A DNA stretch of 64,000 nt, taken from the NCBI GenBank assembly GCA_021802545.1, contig JAJZRS010000013.1, forward strand, positions 1 to 64,000. Direction: 5' to 3'. The position numbers and the translations under genes were made by a program. This document shows positions 32,801 to 41,310 of the stretch, piece by piece; the stretch's first letter is position 1; every line of letters begins with the position of its first letter. This DNA is from Pseudomonadota bacterium (GTDB lineage Bacteria; Pseudomonadota; Gammaproteobacteria; Burkholderiales; JABEVD01). The notes under the pieces were generated by a model. It was given only the letters and a program-made list of their open reading frames with translations, had not been told where the DNA came from and made no database searches.

Positions 32801-32988
32801 CGGTTCGACATGTCCGCAGGCGGCATCCCGTTGTATGTCCATACCGCAGCAACCACAGGCACATTGATGTCCGGGAAGATATCGGTGCGCATGTTCACAT
32901 AGACCAGCGGCCCCAGAAGCAATATCAGCAGGGCGAGAACAATAAACGTATACGGTCGGCTCAATGCGACCCGAACAATCCAAATCAT
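29806..32988 (-). CDS. RND efflux pump, inner-membrane permease (tandem copy 2)
   Basis: 1060 aa, near-identical to copy 1 except in about 75 N-terminal and about 100 C-terminal residues. Confidence 0.95.
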   Translation of the reverse strand: MIWIVRVALSRPYTFIVLALLILLLGPLVYVNMRTDIFPDINVPVVAAVWTYNGMPPADMSNRIVTFYERQLTSTVNDIEHIESQSLAGVGIVKIFFQPNVNINAAVSQVTALSQTVLKRLPPGITPPLILSYNASSVPVLQLALSSKTLLDNQLFDISNNFIRPQLAEVEGAAVPSPYGGKNRQIQVDLDMQALRSKGLSPDDVTYAIAKQSLILPAGTEKVSKFEENVLLNASPKILDDLNNLPVKTVNGATIYVRDVAHVRDGFSPQQNMVRVNGRHSVLTTVQKNGAASTLDIIEHVKRLLPKIEASAPPGLIVKLVGDQSLFVKSAVAGVIREGVIAAALTSLMIMLFLGSWRSTIIVTISIPLSIMASIIALSVAGQTINIMTLGGLALAVGILVDEATVTIESINWHLEHGKHVEAAILDGASQIVVPAFVSLLSICIVFIPMFFLTGVSKYLFVPLAEAVIFSMIASFILSRTLVPTLAKYLLKMHVMHEEGHEPVSRNPLVRFQRGFEKRFTIVREKYRNLLLMALSYRRTFILGFLGFVLLSFALVPWLGENFFPAVDAGQIKLHIRAQTGTRLEETARLCDLIERDIRGMIPPVEVKNIVDNIGLPVSGVNLTYSNSSPIGPGDADILISLNEGHRPTAEYVKSLRVKLRADFPGVTFAFLPADIVSQILNFGLPAPIDVQVIGFNRKADQAYAVKLMSRIKQIPGLMDLRVQQAFDQPEFHVDVDRTRAQELGFSQHDIATNLLVSLSGSLQTAPNFWVNPRNHVSYPLVVQTPQYRMDTLNDLQNIMMTSSSGAKPQILGAFANITRSQGEGVVSHYDVQPTIDIFGSTQGRDLGDVAKDIDRAMKETAKDVPKGSTVVMRGQIKAMNNAYSGLFFGLLGAIVLIYLLIVVNFQSWLDPFVIITALPAALAGIVWMLFATNTTLSVPALIGAIMCMGVATANSILVVSFARERFDQGDSGITAAIEAGFVRFRPVLMTALAMIIGMIPMALGLGDGGEQNAPLGRAVIGGLMFATTATLFFVPTVFSLVHSKSEKQSYSNMLRPESV
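30091..32765. repeat. Direct tandem repeat unit B (RND copy 2)
   Basis: See unit A; same offset of 3221 bp throughout. Confidence 0.9.
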
Positions 32989-33111
32989 GTTTTATGCAGC
33001 CAGGAAAATTCTGAGTGGGTTCGTCAGCCGAAGATTGGATCAGACTTTTGAAGCCAGCGAAATCATATCCGATAACGGACTGAATGCAGCTGAAGTGAAA
33101 ATAATTTAATG

Positions 33112-34473
33112 TTACTCGACGAACCTATGAAGACTGAGGGGCCGGCATAAAATGGTTGCGCGCGTACCTGAATCGACCTCCCCGAACTCGAACTCGAAGT
33201 CGTGCAATCCGACGATGGCCGTGACAATGGAAAGCCCGAGACCGGAGCCAGGCGCATTCCTGCCGTTCTCTCCCCGATAGAAACGATTGAGCACGGCGGC
33301 CCGCTCGTTCGCCTTGATGCCCGGCCCCGTGTCGACAATGTCTATTCTCGCCCCGCCCGATTCCCTTGATAATTTCGCAGTGACTTTTCCGCCAGGTGGA
33401 GTGAACTTGATCGCATTGTCGAGCAGATTGGCGATTGCCTCGAAAAGCAGTTCCCCATCGCCCTGTACGGCATCGACCTCTTCCTTTTCAAGAACGAGGT
33501 CGATCGACTTGTCTTCGGCAAGAGGCTCGAGAAAAACGACCGCCTGCTCCATGATGTCCGGCAGCTCCACCATTTGGAATCCGGCCCGCCTCTGCTTGTT
33601 CTCGATCTCTGAAATGCGCAACAGGGCGCGAAAGCGCTGAAGCAGTGCATCCATTTCGGAAATCACCTGCTCGAGCACGGGAACCTGCCCTTGTTGCTGC
33701 GCCCTATAAATCAATGCCCTGAGTCGCGTCAATGGCGTACGCAGGTCGTGCGCGATGCTGTCGCACACGCTCTTCACTTCTGACATCAGCCTTTCGATCT
33801 CGTCAAGCGTCTTGTTCACGATGGCGGTCAGCATGTCGAGCTCGTCGCGCTTTCTTGAAATCGGCAATCTTTGCTTGATGTCGCCGCGCATGATCAGCTC
33901 GCAGACGCGCTGGATTTCATCGATGCGCGAAAGGGGCCTGAAGCTCGATGCGAACCCAAAGATCAGCCCGAGGGCGACCGTCAATGTCCCGCCCCAGAAG
34001 AATGCGCCCTTCATGATTTCCCTGAACTCGACAAGCTGCTGGGCGTCATGCCCAAGCAAAAGCCAGTTGCCCGAATTCAGCCTGATGACCCTTGCCCGAA
34101 CGACGCTGGAAGGAAAGGGAGGCGTCTTCCGAGGCATGATGATCTCGTGTATGTTGCCGTCCCTGGGCAAGTTCTCCGGAATTTCATGGATGTTGCCCGC
34201 GACCAGCGCATTCCCTGCAAAAAGCCCGTAAAGATAGATGTGCCGCTTGTCCCGCTCGATGCTTTCCGTGATCTTGCGGGGCAGTCTGTCGGGCGCCGCC
34301 TGGGAGAAATCCTTCTCTTCTAGATTCAGGATCTGATCGACGCGGCGGGTCATTTCCCTTGCCGTCTTCCAGTACACGAAACCCAGCAGCATGACCACGC
34401 AAAGCGTGAAAAAAATACTGTAGACCAGGGTCAGCCTGAACGTGGTCGTTCTGGAGAGCTTAGCGATGTTCAC
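33112..34473 (-). CDS. Sensor histidine kinase (HAMP/HisKA/HATPase)
   Basis: DSIAHDLRTPLTRLRALI H-box, NLLDNAIKFTPPGGKV, GSGLGLSIVTAIV. A GTG start at 34473 is likely, near the preceding regulator stop; ORF open to 34530. Confidence 0.92.
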   Translation of the reverse strand: MNIAKLSRTTTFRLTLVYSIFFTLCVVMLLGFVYWKTAREMTRRVDQILNLEEKDFSQAAPDRLPRKITESIERDKRHIYLYGLFAGNALVAGNIHEIPENLPRDGNIHEIIMPRKTPPFPSSVVRARVIRLNSGNWLLLGHDAQQLVEFREIMKGAFFWGGTLTVALGLIFGFASSFRPLSRIDEIQRVCELIMRGDIKQRLPISRKRDELDMLTAIVNKTLDEIERLMSEVKSVCDSIAHDLRTPLTRLRALIYRAQQQGQVPVLEQVISEMDALLQRFRALLRISEIENKQRRAGFQMVELPDIMEQAVVFLEPLAEDKSIDLVLEKEEVDAVQGDGELLFEAIANLLDNAIKFTPPGGKVTAKLSRESGGARIDIVDTGPGIKANERAAVLNRFYRGENGRNAPGSGLGLSIVTAIVGLHDFEFEFGEVDSGTRATILCRPLSLHRFVE

Positions 34474-35140
34474 CGAGGATGTATCCGGTACCGCGCACGG
34501 TGTGAATGAGGGGAGGAAGGCCTGGCGCATCCACCTTGCGGCGCAGGCGCCCGATATGCACGTCGATGATGTTTGTGCCCGGGTCGAAGTGGTAGCCCCA
34601 TACCGACTCGAACAGCATGGTGCGCGTGAGTATCTGTTCGGAATTTCGCATCATGTATTCGAGCAGGCGGAATTCCATGGGAAGAAGATCCAGCCTGATC
34701 TTGCGTCGCGTGACCGTCCTTGAGACAAGATCGAGCTCGAGATCCTGCACGCGCAGCACGGTTTGCGGCGCCTGCCTGTCCTTTCTTCTCAGGAGGACCT
34801 CGACCCTGGCCGCCATCTCGTCGGACGCGAATGGCTTGACCAGGTAATCGTCTCCGCCCGCACGCAACCCGTGCACCCTGTCGTCCACATCGCTGAGGGC
34901 GCTGATCATCAGCACGGGCGTGTCGATGTTGTCACGCCGCATGGCGGTCACGATGGCCAGGCCGTCCATGCCCGGAAGCATCCTGTCGAGCGTGATGAGG
35001 TCGAAATTGCCGGACAATGCGCGCACCAACCCTGTCATGCCGTTGTCGACCCATTCCACGTCGAAACCGTGCCCGCCCAGCTCGGCGATGATCTCGCGGG
35101 CAGTCGTTTCATCGTCCTCTATTGTCAGAATTTTCGCCAT
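34460..35140 (-). CDS. OmpR-family response regulator
   Basis: ILTIEDDETTAREI, LITLDRMLPGMDGLAIV, C-terminal wHTH TRTMLFESVWGYHFDPGTNIIDVHIGRLRRKVD. Confidence 0.95.
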   Translation of the reverse strand: MAKILTIEDDETTAREIIAELGGHGFDVEWVDNGMTGLVRALSGNFDLITLDRMLPGMDGLAIVTAMRRDNIDTPVLMISALSDVDDRVHGLRAGGDDYLVKPFASDEMAARVEVLLRRKDRQAPQTVLRVQDLELDLVSRTVTRRKIRLDLLPMEFRLLEYMMRNSEQILTRTMLFESVWGYHFDPGTNIIDVHIGRLRRKVDAPGLPPLIHTVRGTGYILGEHR

Positions 35141-35166
35141 GATCGATCCTGTGACAGCGCAGGAGG

Positions 35167-35198
35167 AAAAAAAATCCCCGCTCTAGCGGGGATTTTTT
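35167..35198 (-). terminator. Rho-independent terminator downstream of the porin-like gene
   Basis: AAAAAAAATCCCCGCTCTAGCGGGGATTTTTT: GC-rich stem with A/T tracts on both sides. Confidence 0.92.
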
Positions 35199-35212
35199 CA
35201 GAGCGGCTTTGG

Positions 35213-35959
35213 CTAGAAGCTATGCTTGACGCCCAGCCCGAATGCGCCCGTCCCCGCGCCCAGCCCGTAAGGATTGGTTGCGAGATTGTAGACATTATTC
35301 GTCTTGGTATAAAGGGCGTAGATTTCCGTCCTGTCGGAAAGCGCCTGCCCGTAACCCAGGGACAACTGGCTCGCCATGCCTGCAGCGCCGCCGTCCGCCC
35401 TGGAGAAGGCAAGCCGGACATGGCCCTTCGCACCGACATCCTGAGCCAGGGACAGATACCAGTCGTTCATCGTCATGCTGCCCGAGGCCGGCACGCGGAT
35501 GGAATCGAGTCCCGAAAAATTGTAGCGAAACTGTCCGAGCCCCAGGCCGAAATGCGTCCCTGTGGCAAATCCGTATGAAACGCCCGCACGGTTGACCGAC
35601 CTGGCCGGACCGTAAGCGGCCGTCCTCCAGTCCGTTTCGTTCGAAACGAAGGCGCTGGCCTGGCCGAAATCGTAGTCCAGCGACATCGAAAGCTTGTTCG
35701 CATCGCCCTCGAATCCCGAAGCCAGCGCATCGCTGTTCGTGATATAGGCGATGGTCGCACGCAGGCTGCCGAACTTCGGCGTCCAGTATTGCAGAACCTT
35801 GTCCCGGATGTCAGCAAGGGGATTCTCTTCGCCCTTCAGCCCGAAGTAGGCTTCATGCGGAACCTTGGCATGCGCTCCGGCATCTATTCTCACCTCGTCG
35901 GCAAGCGCAGCTCCAGGCGCCAGAAGCGCCACAGCAATGATTGTTCTTTTCATGTCCAT
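35213..35959 (-). CDS. Short Gram-negative porin-like outer-membrane protein
   Basis: Signal peptide; AYFGLKGEEN, YDFGQASAFVSNETDW, GVSYGFATGTHFGLGLGQFRYN and terminal GLGVKHSF (C-terminal Phe) resemble betaproteobacterial trimeric porins. Confidence 0.75.
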   Translation of the reverse strand: MDMKRTIIAVALLAPGAALADEVRIDAGAHAKVPHEAYFGLKGEENPLADIRDKVLQYWTPKFGSLRATIAYITNSDALASGFEGDANKLSMSLDYDFGQASAFVSNETDWRTAAYGPARSVNRAGVSYGFATGTHFGLGLGQFRYNFSGLDSIRVPASGSMTMNDWYLSLAQDVGAKGHVRLAFSRADGGAAGMASQLSLGYGQALSDRTEIYALYTKTNNVYNLATNPYGLGAGTGAFGLGVKHSF

Positions 35960-35973
35960 CTTGACCTCGCGCT

Positions 35974-35990
35974 GCCCGCATCATGCGGGC
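35974..35990. promoter_or_regulatory. 17-bp near-perfect palindrome in the probable 5' leader of the porin-like gene
   Basis: GCCCGCAT-C-ATGCGGGC, 15 nt upstream of the ATG and adjacent to the SD-like GAGG. Confidence 0.55.
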
Positions 35991-36073
35991 CACAGGGTGA
36001 CCACACCCCTAGTATAGGTCAATGATGCAGCAAGTCCCGCCGCATGGCAAACAGGGAAAGACAAACTGTCTCC

Positions 36074-36832
36074 TTATTGCAACATCCTGTACTGCTTGAC
36101 GATATGCTGCTGCCGCCTGCTGATGGGAAGCTTTTCCGGCCAATCGTCCAGGACGACCTTCCATCCCCCATCTTCCGAATTATCCTTTTCGAAGCCCAGA
36201 ATGCGCTTTTTCGCAACCAGGGTATTGCGGTGGATCCTGACGAAATCTTCCCTGAACTCCTCTTCCAGGCTGGTCAGCGACTCCTCCAGAAGGAAGGTCC
36301 TTTCCTTCGTGACGAGCGCGACATATTTGAGCTCGGCCTTCATGTAGATGACGTCGGATACGGCAACGAGATGGATTTTCCCCCTTTCCGGGATGGAAAG
36401 ATGCGTCCTCGGCGCATCGGACAGCGCCTTCAGCATGTCGAGCGGCACGGGTCGCATGGTCCCCGCGCGGGACAGGGCGGAAAAAAGGCGGCCCAGCCTG
36501 ATCGGCTTCAGCAGATAATCGACCGCATGCACTTCGAATGCCTTCAGGGCATGGTCGCTGTATGCAGTGGTGAAAATCACCGCAGGCGGATTGGGCAGCC
36601 GGGTGAGGTGCTGGGCAAGCTCGATCCCGTCCATTTCCGGCATCCTGATGTCGAGCAGGATGACGTCGACCTCGGTCGTTTCGATGATGCGCAGCGCTTC
36701 CAAGCCGCTTCCCGCCTCCCCCACGACCTCCAGGGGAAGCTTGGCGCTGCAGTCGGCCAGCAGATCCCTGATCCGTTGTCTCGCCGGCATCTCGTCGTCA
36801 ACGATCAGCACTCTCAAGGTATCGTCAAGCAC
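36074..36832 (-). CDS. LytTR-family response regulator (AlgR-like)
   Basis: RVLIVDDEMPARQRIRDLL, VILLDIRMPEMDGIELAQHL, LytTR C-terminus RIHRNTLVAKKRILGFEK...LPISRRQQHIVKQY. Confidence 0.93.
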   Translation of the reverse strand: MLDDTLRVLIVDDEMPARQRIRDLLADCSAKLPLEVVGEAGSGLEALRIIETTEVDVILLDIRMPEMDGIELAQHLTRLPNPPAVIFTTAYSDHALKAFEVHAVDYLLKPIRLGRLFSALSRAGTMRPVPLDMLKALSDAPRTHLSIPERGKIHLVAVSDVIYMKAELKYVALVTKERTFLLEESLTSLEEEFREDFVRIHRNTLVAKKRILGFEKDNSEDGGWKVVLDDWPEKLPISRRQQHIVKQYRMLQ

Positions 36833-37838
36833 GATGATCCGCCTCCTGGATATAGGGCATGGTGATGTGGACCTGGAACAGGTTTCCTATCTGTTCCGCC
36901 TTCAGGCTCGCCGCGGCGTCGAAATGCAGGCTGAGCCGCTCCCTGATGTTCTCCAGCGCCATCTTGTTGCCGTGACGATGGCTCGCCGCATCACGGGAAT
37001 AAGGGTTGCGCAGCACGGCATGGATGTCGTTGCGCCTGCGGTAGACATGGATGCGGATGACGCCCTTTGACGCGGAAGGCTCGATGCCGTGATAGACCGC
37101 ATTCTCGATCAAAGGCTGCAGCACGAGCGGCGGAACCATGGCGTCCCTGGGCATCTTGGCGATATGCCAGTCGACCTGGAGCCGCTCTCCCAGCCTGAGT
37201 TTTTCAAGATCAAGGTATTCGCGGCAAAGCTCGATTTCCTTCTCCAGCGTCGTCAGTTTCCGGTTGTCGGCCATCAGCACCCTGAACATGTCGGCGAGGT
37301 CTTCCAGCGCAACTTCGGCTCTTGCCGGGTCAGACCGGATCAGGGAAAGCACGGCATTGATGCTGTTGAAGAGGAAATGCGGCCGGATTCTCGCCTGCAG
37401 CGCCTGCAGCCTCGCCTCGGCGAGCGCGGGAGAAAGCGCGCGGCTTCTCAGGTTGAAATACCAGAGCAGGAAGGAAACTGTCAGCAGGCTGAAAAACCAG
37501 CTGCGCACCAGGCTTCCATAGGACAGGAATGCGCCCAGCCAGTGGAGCGCAAAGCCGAGCACCATTTCCAGGGCGAAAATCAGGGCTGCAGCCGTGAAAT
37601 AGGGGAATCCGTGCAGCCAGTCGTCAAGCAGCGCCAAAAGCAGCATGCTTGCCAGAAGAAGCGGCTGGCTTTGCGTGGAAATGTCCATCCATTCCAGCAT
37701 CATACCGGACCACGAGCTTGATTTCATGATGGCCGCCAGAAAGCAGAGCAGGTTGACGATGACGAGCGTACGCAGCATGACCCCGGCATTGCGGAAATTC
37801 GGCAGCGTCGGGTTTTGCTTTATACTATTAGGATTCAT
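36825..37838 (-). CDS. LytS/AlgZ-family sensor histidine kinase
   Basis: [32 protein letters not shown] (His_kinase), [19 protein letters not shown]. Confidence 0.93.
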   Translation of the reverse strand: MNPNSIKQNPTLPNFRNAGVMLRTLVIVNLLCFLAAIMKSSSWSGMMLEWMDISTQSQPLLLASMLLLALLDDWLHGFPYFTAAALIFALEMVLGFALHWLGAFLSYGSLVRSWFFSLLTVSFLLWYFNLRSRALSPALAEARLQALQARIRPHFLFNSINAVLSLIRSDPARAEVALEDLADMFRVLMADNRKLTTLEKEIELCREYLDLEKLRLGERLQVDWHIAKMPRDAMVPPLVLQPLIENAVYHGIEPSASKGVIRIHVYRRRNDIHAVLRNPYSRDAASHRHGNKMALENIRERLSLHFDAAASLKAEQIGNLFQVHITMPYIQEADHRA

Positions 37839-37867
37839 CTACTTATTCTGAACAAGGCGCGAACAGT

Positions 37868-39268
37868 ATGCAAGACCTCGAAAAAGAAGGATCGCAACCC
37901 AAAACATGGTCTGGCAGGTTCTCCGAGCCGGTCGCGGAAATGGTCCAGAAATTCACTGCATCGATTTCCTTCGACAAGCGGCTCGCCGAATTCGACATCC
38001 AGGGCTCGCTCGCGCATGCAAGCATGCTCCATTCGGTAGGGCTGTTGAGCCGAGCCGATCTGGATTCGATCGAGACAGGCATGCAGTCCATACTCGCCGA
38101 GATCAGGGAGGGACGGTTCGAATGGTCGATCGAGCTGGAGGACGTCCATCTCAACATCGAGAAGCGCCTGACCGCGCTCGTCGGGGACGCGGGCAAGCGT
38201 CTGCACACGGCAAGATCCAGGAACGATCAGGTCGCAACCGACATCCGCCTCTTCATGCGCGAGGCAATCGACGGCATCGTCGAATCGATCAAAGCGTTGC
38301 AGCATGCCCTGCTCGACCTTGCAGAGCAGCACGCCGACACCGTGATGCCCGGATTCACCCATCTTCAGGTCGCCCAGCCCGTCAGTTTCGGTCACCACCT
38401 GATGGCTTATTTCGAAATGCTCGACCGGGACAGGGAGCGCATGCAGGATGCAAGGCGCAGGCTCAACAGGCTCCCCCTGGGTTCCGCCGCCCTGGCAGGG
38501 AGCAGCTATCCCATCGACAGGGCAAAAGTCGCCCGCATGCTCGGATTCGAAGGCGTATGCGAAAACTCCCTGGATGCCGTCTCCGACAGGGATTTCGCGA
38601 TCGAATTCTGCGCATCGAGCTCGATACTCATGACCCATCTTTCGAGATTCTCCGAAGAGCTGATCCTCTGGATGAACCCGGGATTCGGCTTCATCGACCT
38701 CGCCGACCGCTTCTGCACGGGCTCTTCCATCATGCCCCAGAAAAAGAATCCCGACGTGCCCGAACTCGTCAGGGGAAAAACGGGAAGGGTCAATGGGCAC
38801 CTCGTCTCCCTGCTCACCCTGATGAAATCCCAGCCGCTCGCCTACAACAAGGACAACCAGGAAGACAAGGAGCCGCTTTTCGATGCCGTCGACACCGTCT
38901 CGACGAGCCTCAGGATCTTCGCCGAAATGGTCCCGGGCATCAAGGTCAACCGTGACGCAATGCGGCTTGCCGCAAGCCGCGGTTTCGCGACGGCAACCGA
39001 TCTCGCGGACTATCTCGTCAAGAAGGGACTGCCCTTCAGGGATGCGCACGAAGCCGTGGCTAAAGCCGTGCGCCATTGCGAGATGAAGGGCTGCGATCTG
39101 TCCGATCTGCCGCTCAATGAGCTGAAATCGCTTTGCCCGCTCGTCGAGCAGGACGTCTATGAAGTCCTCACCCTGGAAGGCTCGCTGAAAAGCCGCGACC
39201 ACATCGGCGGCACGGCGCCCCATCAGGTGAGGGGCGCGATAACCAGGGCTCGATCCCGCCTTGCCTGA
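37868..39268 (+). CDS. argH: Argininosuccinate lyase
   Basis: [60 protein letters not shown]. Confidence 0.98.
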   Translation: MQDLEKEGSQPKTWSGRFSEPVAEMVQKFTASISFDKRLAEFDIQGSLAHASMLHSVGLLSRADLDSIETGMQSILAEIREGRFEWSIELEDVHLNIEKRLTALVGDAGKRLHTARSRNDQVATDIRLFMREAIDGIVESIKALQHALLDLAEQHADTVMPGFTHLQVAQPVSFGHHLMAYFEMLDRDRERMQDARRRLNRLPLGSAALAGSSYPIDRAKVARMLGFEGVCENSLDAVSDRDFAIEFCASSSILMTHLSRFSEELILWMNPGFGFIDLADRFCTGSSIMPQKKNPDVPELVRGKTGRVNGHLVSLLTLMKSQPLAYNKDNQEDKEPLFDAVDTVSTSLRIFAEMVPGIKVNRDAMRLAASRGFATATDLADYLVKKGLPFRDAHEAVAKAVRHCEMKGCDLSDLPLNELKSLCPLVEQDVYEVLTLEGSLKSRDHIGGTAPHQVRGAITRARSRLA

Positions 39269-40118
39269 GCTCTGGGAGCACATCGCATCCCGCATTTCGG
39301 AGGCGACCGGAAGAACGTTTCGCCTCGAGCAGAAAAGCGCCGTGGGCGGCGGCTGCATCTCCGAGGCATGGCTTCTGGAAGGCAGTTCAGGGCGCTATTT
39401 CGCCAAGACCGGAAGGCATTCCTTCGAGCCCGAGGCGTCCGGATTGGATGCGATCGGACGCGCATTGAAAACGCCTGCAGTGATCTGCCTGGGATCGTTC
39501 AACGGAATCGACTGGCTCGTTCTTGAATACATAGACATGAAGCGCGGCCCCGCCCGCTTCGACCTGCTCGGCGAACAGCTCGCCGCAATGCACACTGCTT
39601 CCGCCAAGGAATTCGGCTGGAATCAGGACAACCTCATCGGCTCGACGCCCCAGATCAATTCGCCCTCATCCGACTGGGTCGAGTTCTGGAGAACCAGAAG
39701 GCTGGGCTTCCAGTTCGATCTGGCGAGGAAAAAAGGGCATGCCTTCGGGCGCGCGGAAAGGCTGCTGGAGCATCTGGATGCCTTCTTTCCGGATGACGGG
39801 CCGGCCCCTTCCTTGCTTCACGGCGACCTGTGGCGGGGAAATGCGGGATTCGATCCATCTGGCCGCCCCGTCCTGTTCGACCCTGCCGTCTATTGCGGCG
39901 ACAGGGAAGCGGATATCGCCATGACCGAACTCTTCGGGGGATTCCCGCAAGCCTTCTACGCTGCCTACAACAATGTACTGCCGCTGGATCCCGGATACGG
40001 GACGAGAAAGAAGCTCTACAACCTCTACCACATCCTGAACCACTTCAACCTTTTCGGCGGAAGCTATCTTGCTCAGGCCGAATCCATGATCAGCGACCTG
40101 CTCTCGGAAGTTTGCTGA
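39261..40118 (+). CDS. Fructosamine kinase family protein
   Basis: [67 protein letters not shown]. Confidence 0.93.
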   Translation: MPELWEHIASRISEATGRTFRLEQKSAVGGGCISEAWLLEGSSGRYFAKTGRHSFEPEASGLDAIGRALKTPAVICLGSFNGIDWLVLEYIDMKRGPARFDLLGEQLAAMHTASAKEFGWNQDNLIGSTPQINSPSSDWVEFWRTRRLGFQFDLARKKGHAFGRAERLLEHLDAFFPDDGPAPSLLHGDLWRGNAGFDPSGRPVLFDPAVYCGDREADIAMTELFGGFPQAFYAAYNNVLPLDPGYGTRKKLYNLYHILNHFNLFGGSYLAQAESMISDLLSEVC

Positions 40119-40119
40119 A

Positions 40120-40425
40120 TTACTTCAGCATTTCCTGCAGCTCGCCCGACTGGAAAAGCTCGATCATGATGTCGGAGCCGCCGACGAATTCGCCGTCGAT
40201 GTAAAGCTGGGGAATGGTGGGCCAGTTCGCGTATTCCTTGATGCCCTGGCGGATTTCCGGGTCGGCGAGCACGTCGACGCTGAAGAAATCCTGGACGCCG
40301 CAGCGTTTCAGAATGTTCACCGCATTGGCGGAAAAACCGCACTGAGGAAACTGGGGCGTGCCCTTCATGTAAAGCACGACGTGATTGGCCTTCACCTGTT
40401 CCTTGATTGTGTCTTGTATGTCCAT
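40120..40425 (-). CDS. grxD: Monothiol glutaredoxin (Grx4 family)
   Basis: HVVLYMKGTPQFPQCGFSANAVNIL (CGFS), WPTIPQLYIDGEFVGGSDI. Confidence 0.97.
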   Translation of the reverse strand: MDIQDTIKEQVKANHVVLYMKGTPQFPQCGFSANAVNILKRCGVQDFFSVDVLADPEIRQGIKEYANWPTIPQLYIDGEFVGGSDIMIELFQSGELQEMLK

Positions 40426-40476
40426 GTTAGCTCCGTCAAATCCGACAAAAATAGTGCGGTAAAGTGTACCCCCCGT

Positions 40477-41310
40477 TCATGCCGAGGTCAATCGCCCGCC
40501 GCTGACCCGGTCGTTCCCTGAAAGGTCCCGCCACGTCGCAACTTCGTAAAATTTTTTGGAGAGCAGTTTTCTGCATTTTCCCCCCTGGTCGTAACCATGT
40601 TCGAAGAGCAGCCATCCCCCCGCCTTGAGATGCGAAGGCGCGTCCTGGACGATGCGCCTGATGGCGTCTAGCCCATCCCTTCCGCTCGTCAGCGCGAGCG
40701 AAGGCTCGAATTGCAGATCTTTCAAATGTTCGTCTCCTTCGGCGATGTAGGGCGGATTCGAGACGATGAGATCGTATTTTTCATCTGGAAGCGCTTCGAA
40801 CCAGTCGCTTTCGACATAGTCGATGTTGGGAAGGTCACGGCCGTTTTCCTTCGCGATTTCCAGGGCTGCAGGGGACTTGTCGATTGCGCAAATGGCAGCG
40901 CTTTTCCTCAGTCTCGCGATCGAAACAGCGATGGCGCCGCTTCCCGTTCCAAGATCGAGCACTTTTCCGTCCTCGGGCATGCATTCGAGCGCTAGATCCA
41001 CGAGAAGCTCTGTCTCGGGCCTCGGAATCAGCACGTCCCGCGTCACCCTGAATTTGGCGCCGTAGAATTCCCGGAAACCGGCAATGTAGGCGACAGGCTC
41101 CCCTTTCAGCCTTCTTTCGACCATCTTCTCGAATTCATGAAGATTGGGGGCTTCCAGCTCATCCTGCGCATGAACGATGAGCCAGACGCGGTCGACATCG
41201 AGGGCCGCGCAAAGGAGCGCCCTCGCCTCGATCGCAGCCTCGATCGCATCGAGCCCGACAGAGGCGCCTATCCTTTCGGATGCCCGCCTCAAGACAAGGG
41301 AAACGGTCAA
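40477..41310 (-). CDS. prmC: Release factor glutamine methyltransferase
   Basis: [44 protein letters not shown]. Confidence 0.97.
   Translation of the reverse strand: MTVSLVLRRASERIGASVGLDAIEAAIEARALLCAALDVDRVWLIVHAQDELEAPNLHEFEKMVERRLKGEPVAYIAGFREFYGAKFRVTRDVLIPRPETELLVDLALECMPEDGKVLDLGTGSGAIAVSIARLRKSAAICAIDKSPAALEIAKENGRDLPNIDYVESDWFEALPDEKYDLIVSNPPYIAEGDEHLKDLQFEPSLALTSGRDGLDAIRRIVQDAPSHLKAGGWLLFEHGYDQGGKCRKLLSKKFYEVATWRDLSGNDRVSGGRLTSA

Noticed and set aside
26603-32988. Composite transposon or integrated mobile element explaining the 3.2-kb repeat
   Set aside because: No transposase, terminal inverted repeats or target-site duplications seen; the repeat coincides with coding sequence of paralogous genes.
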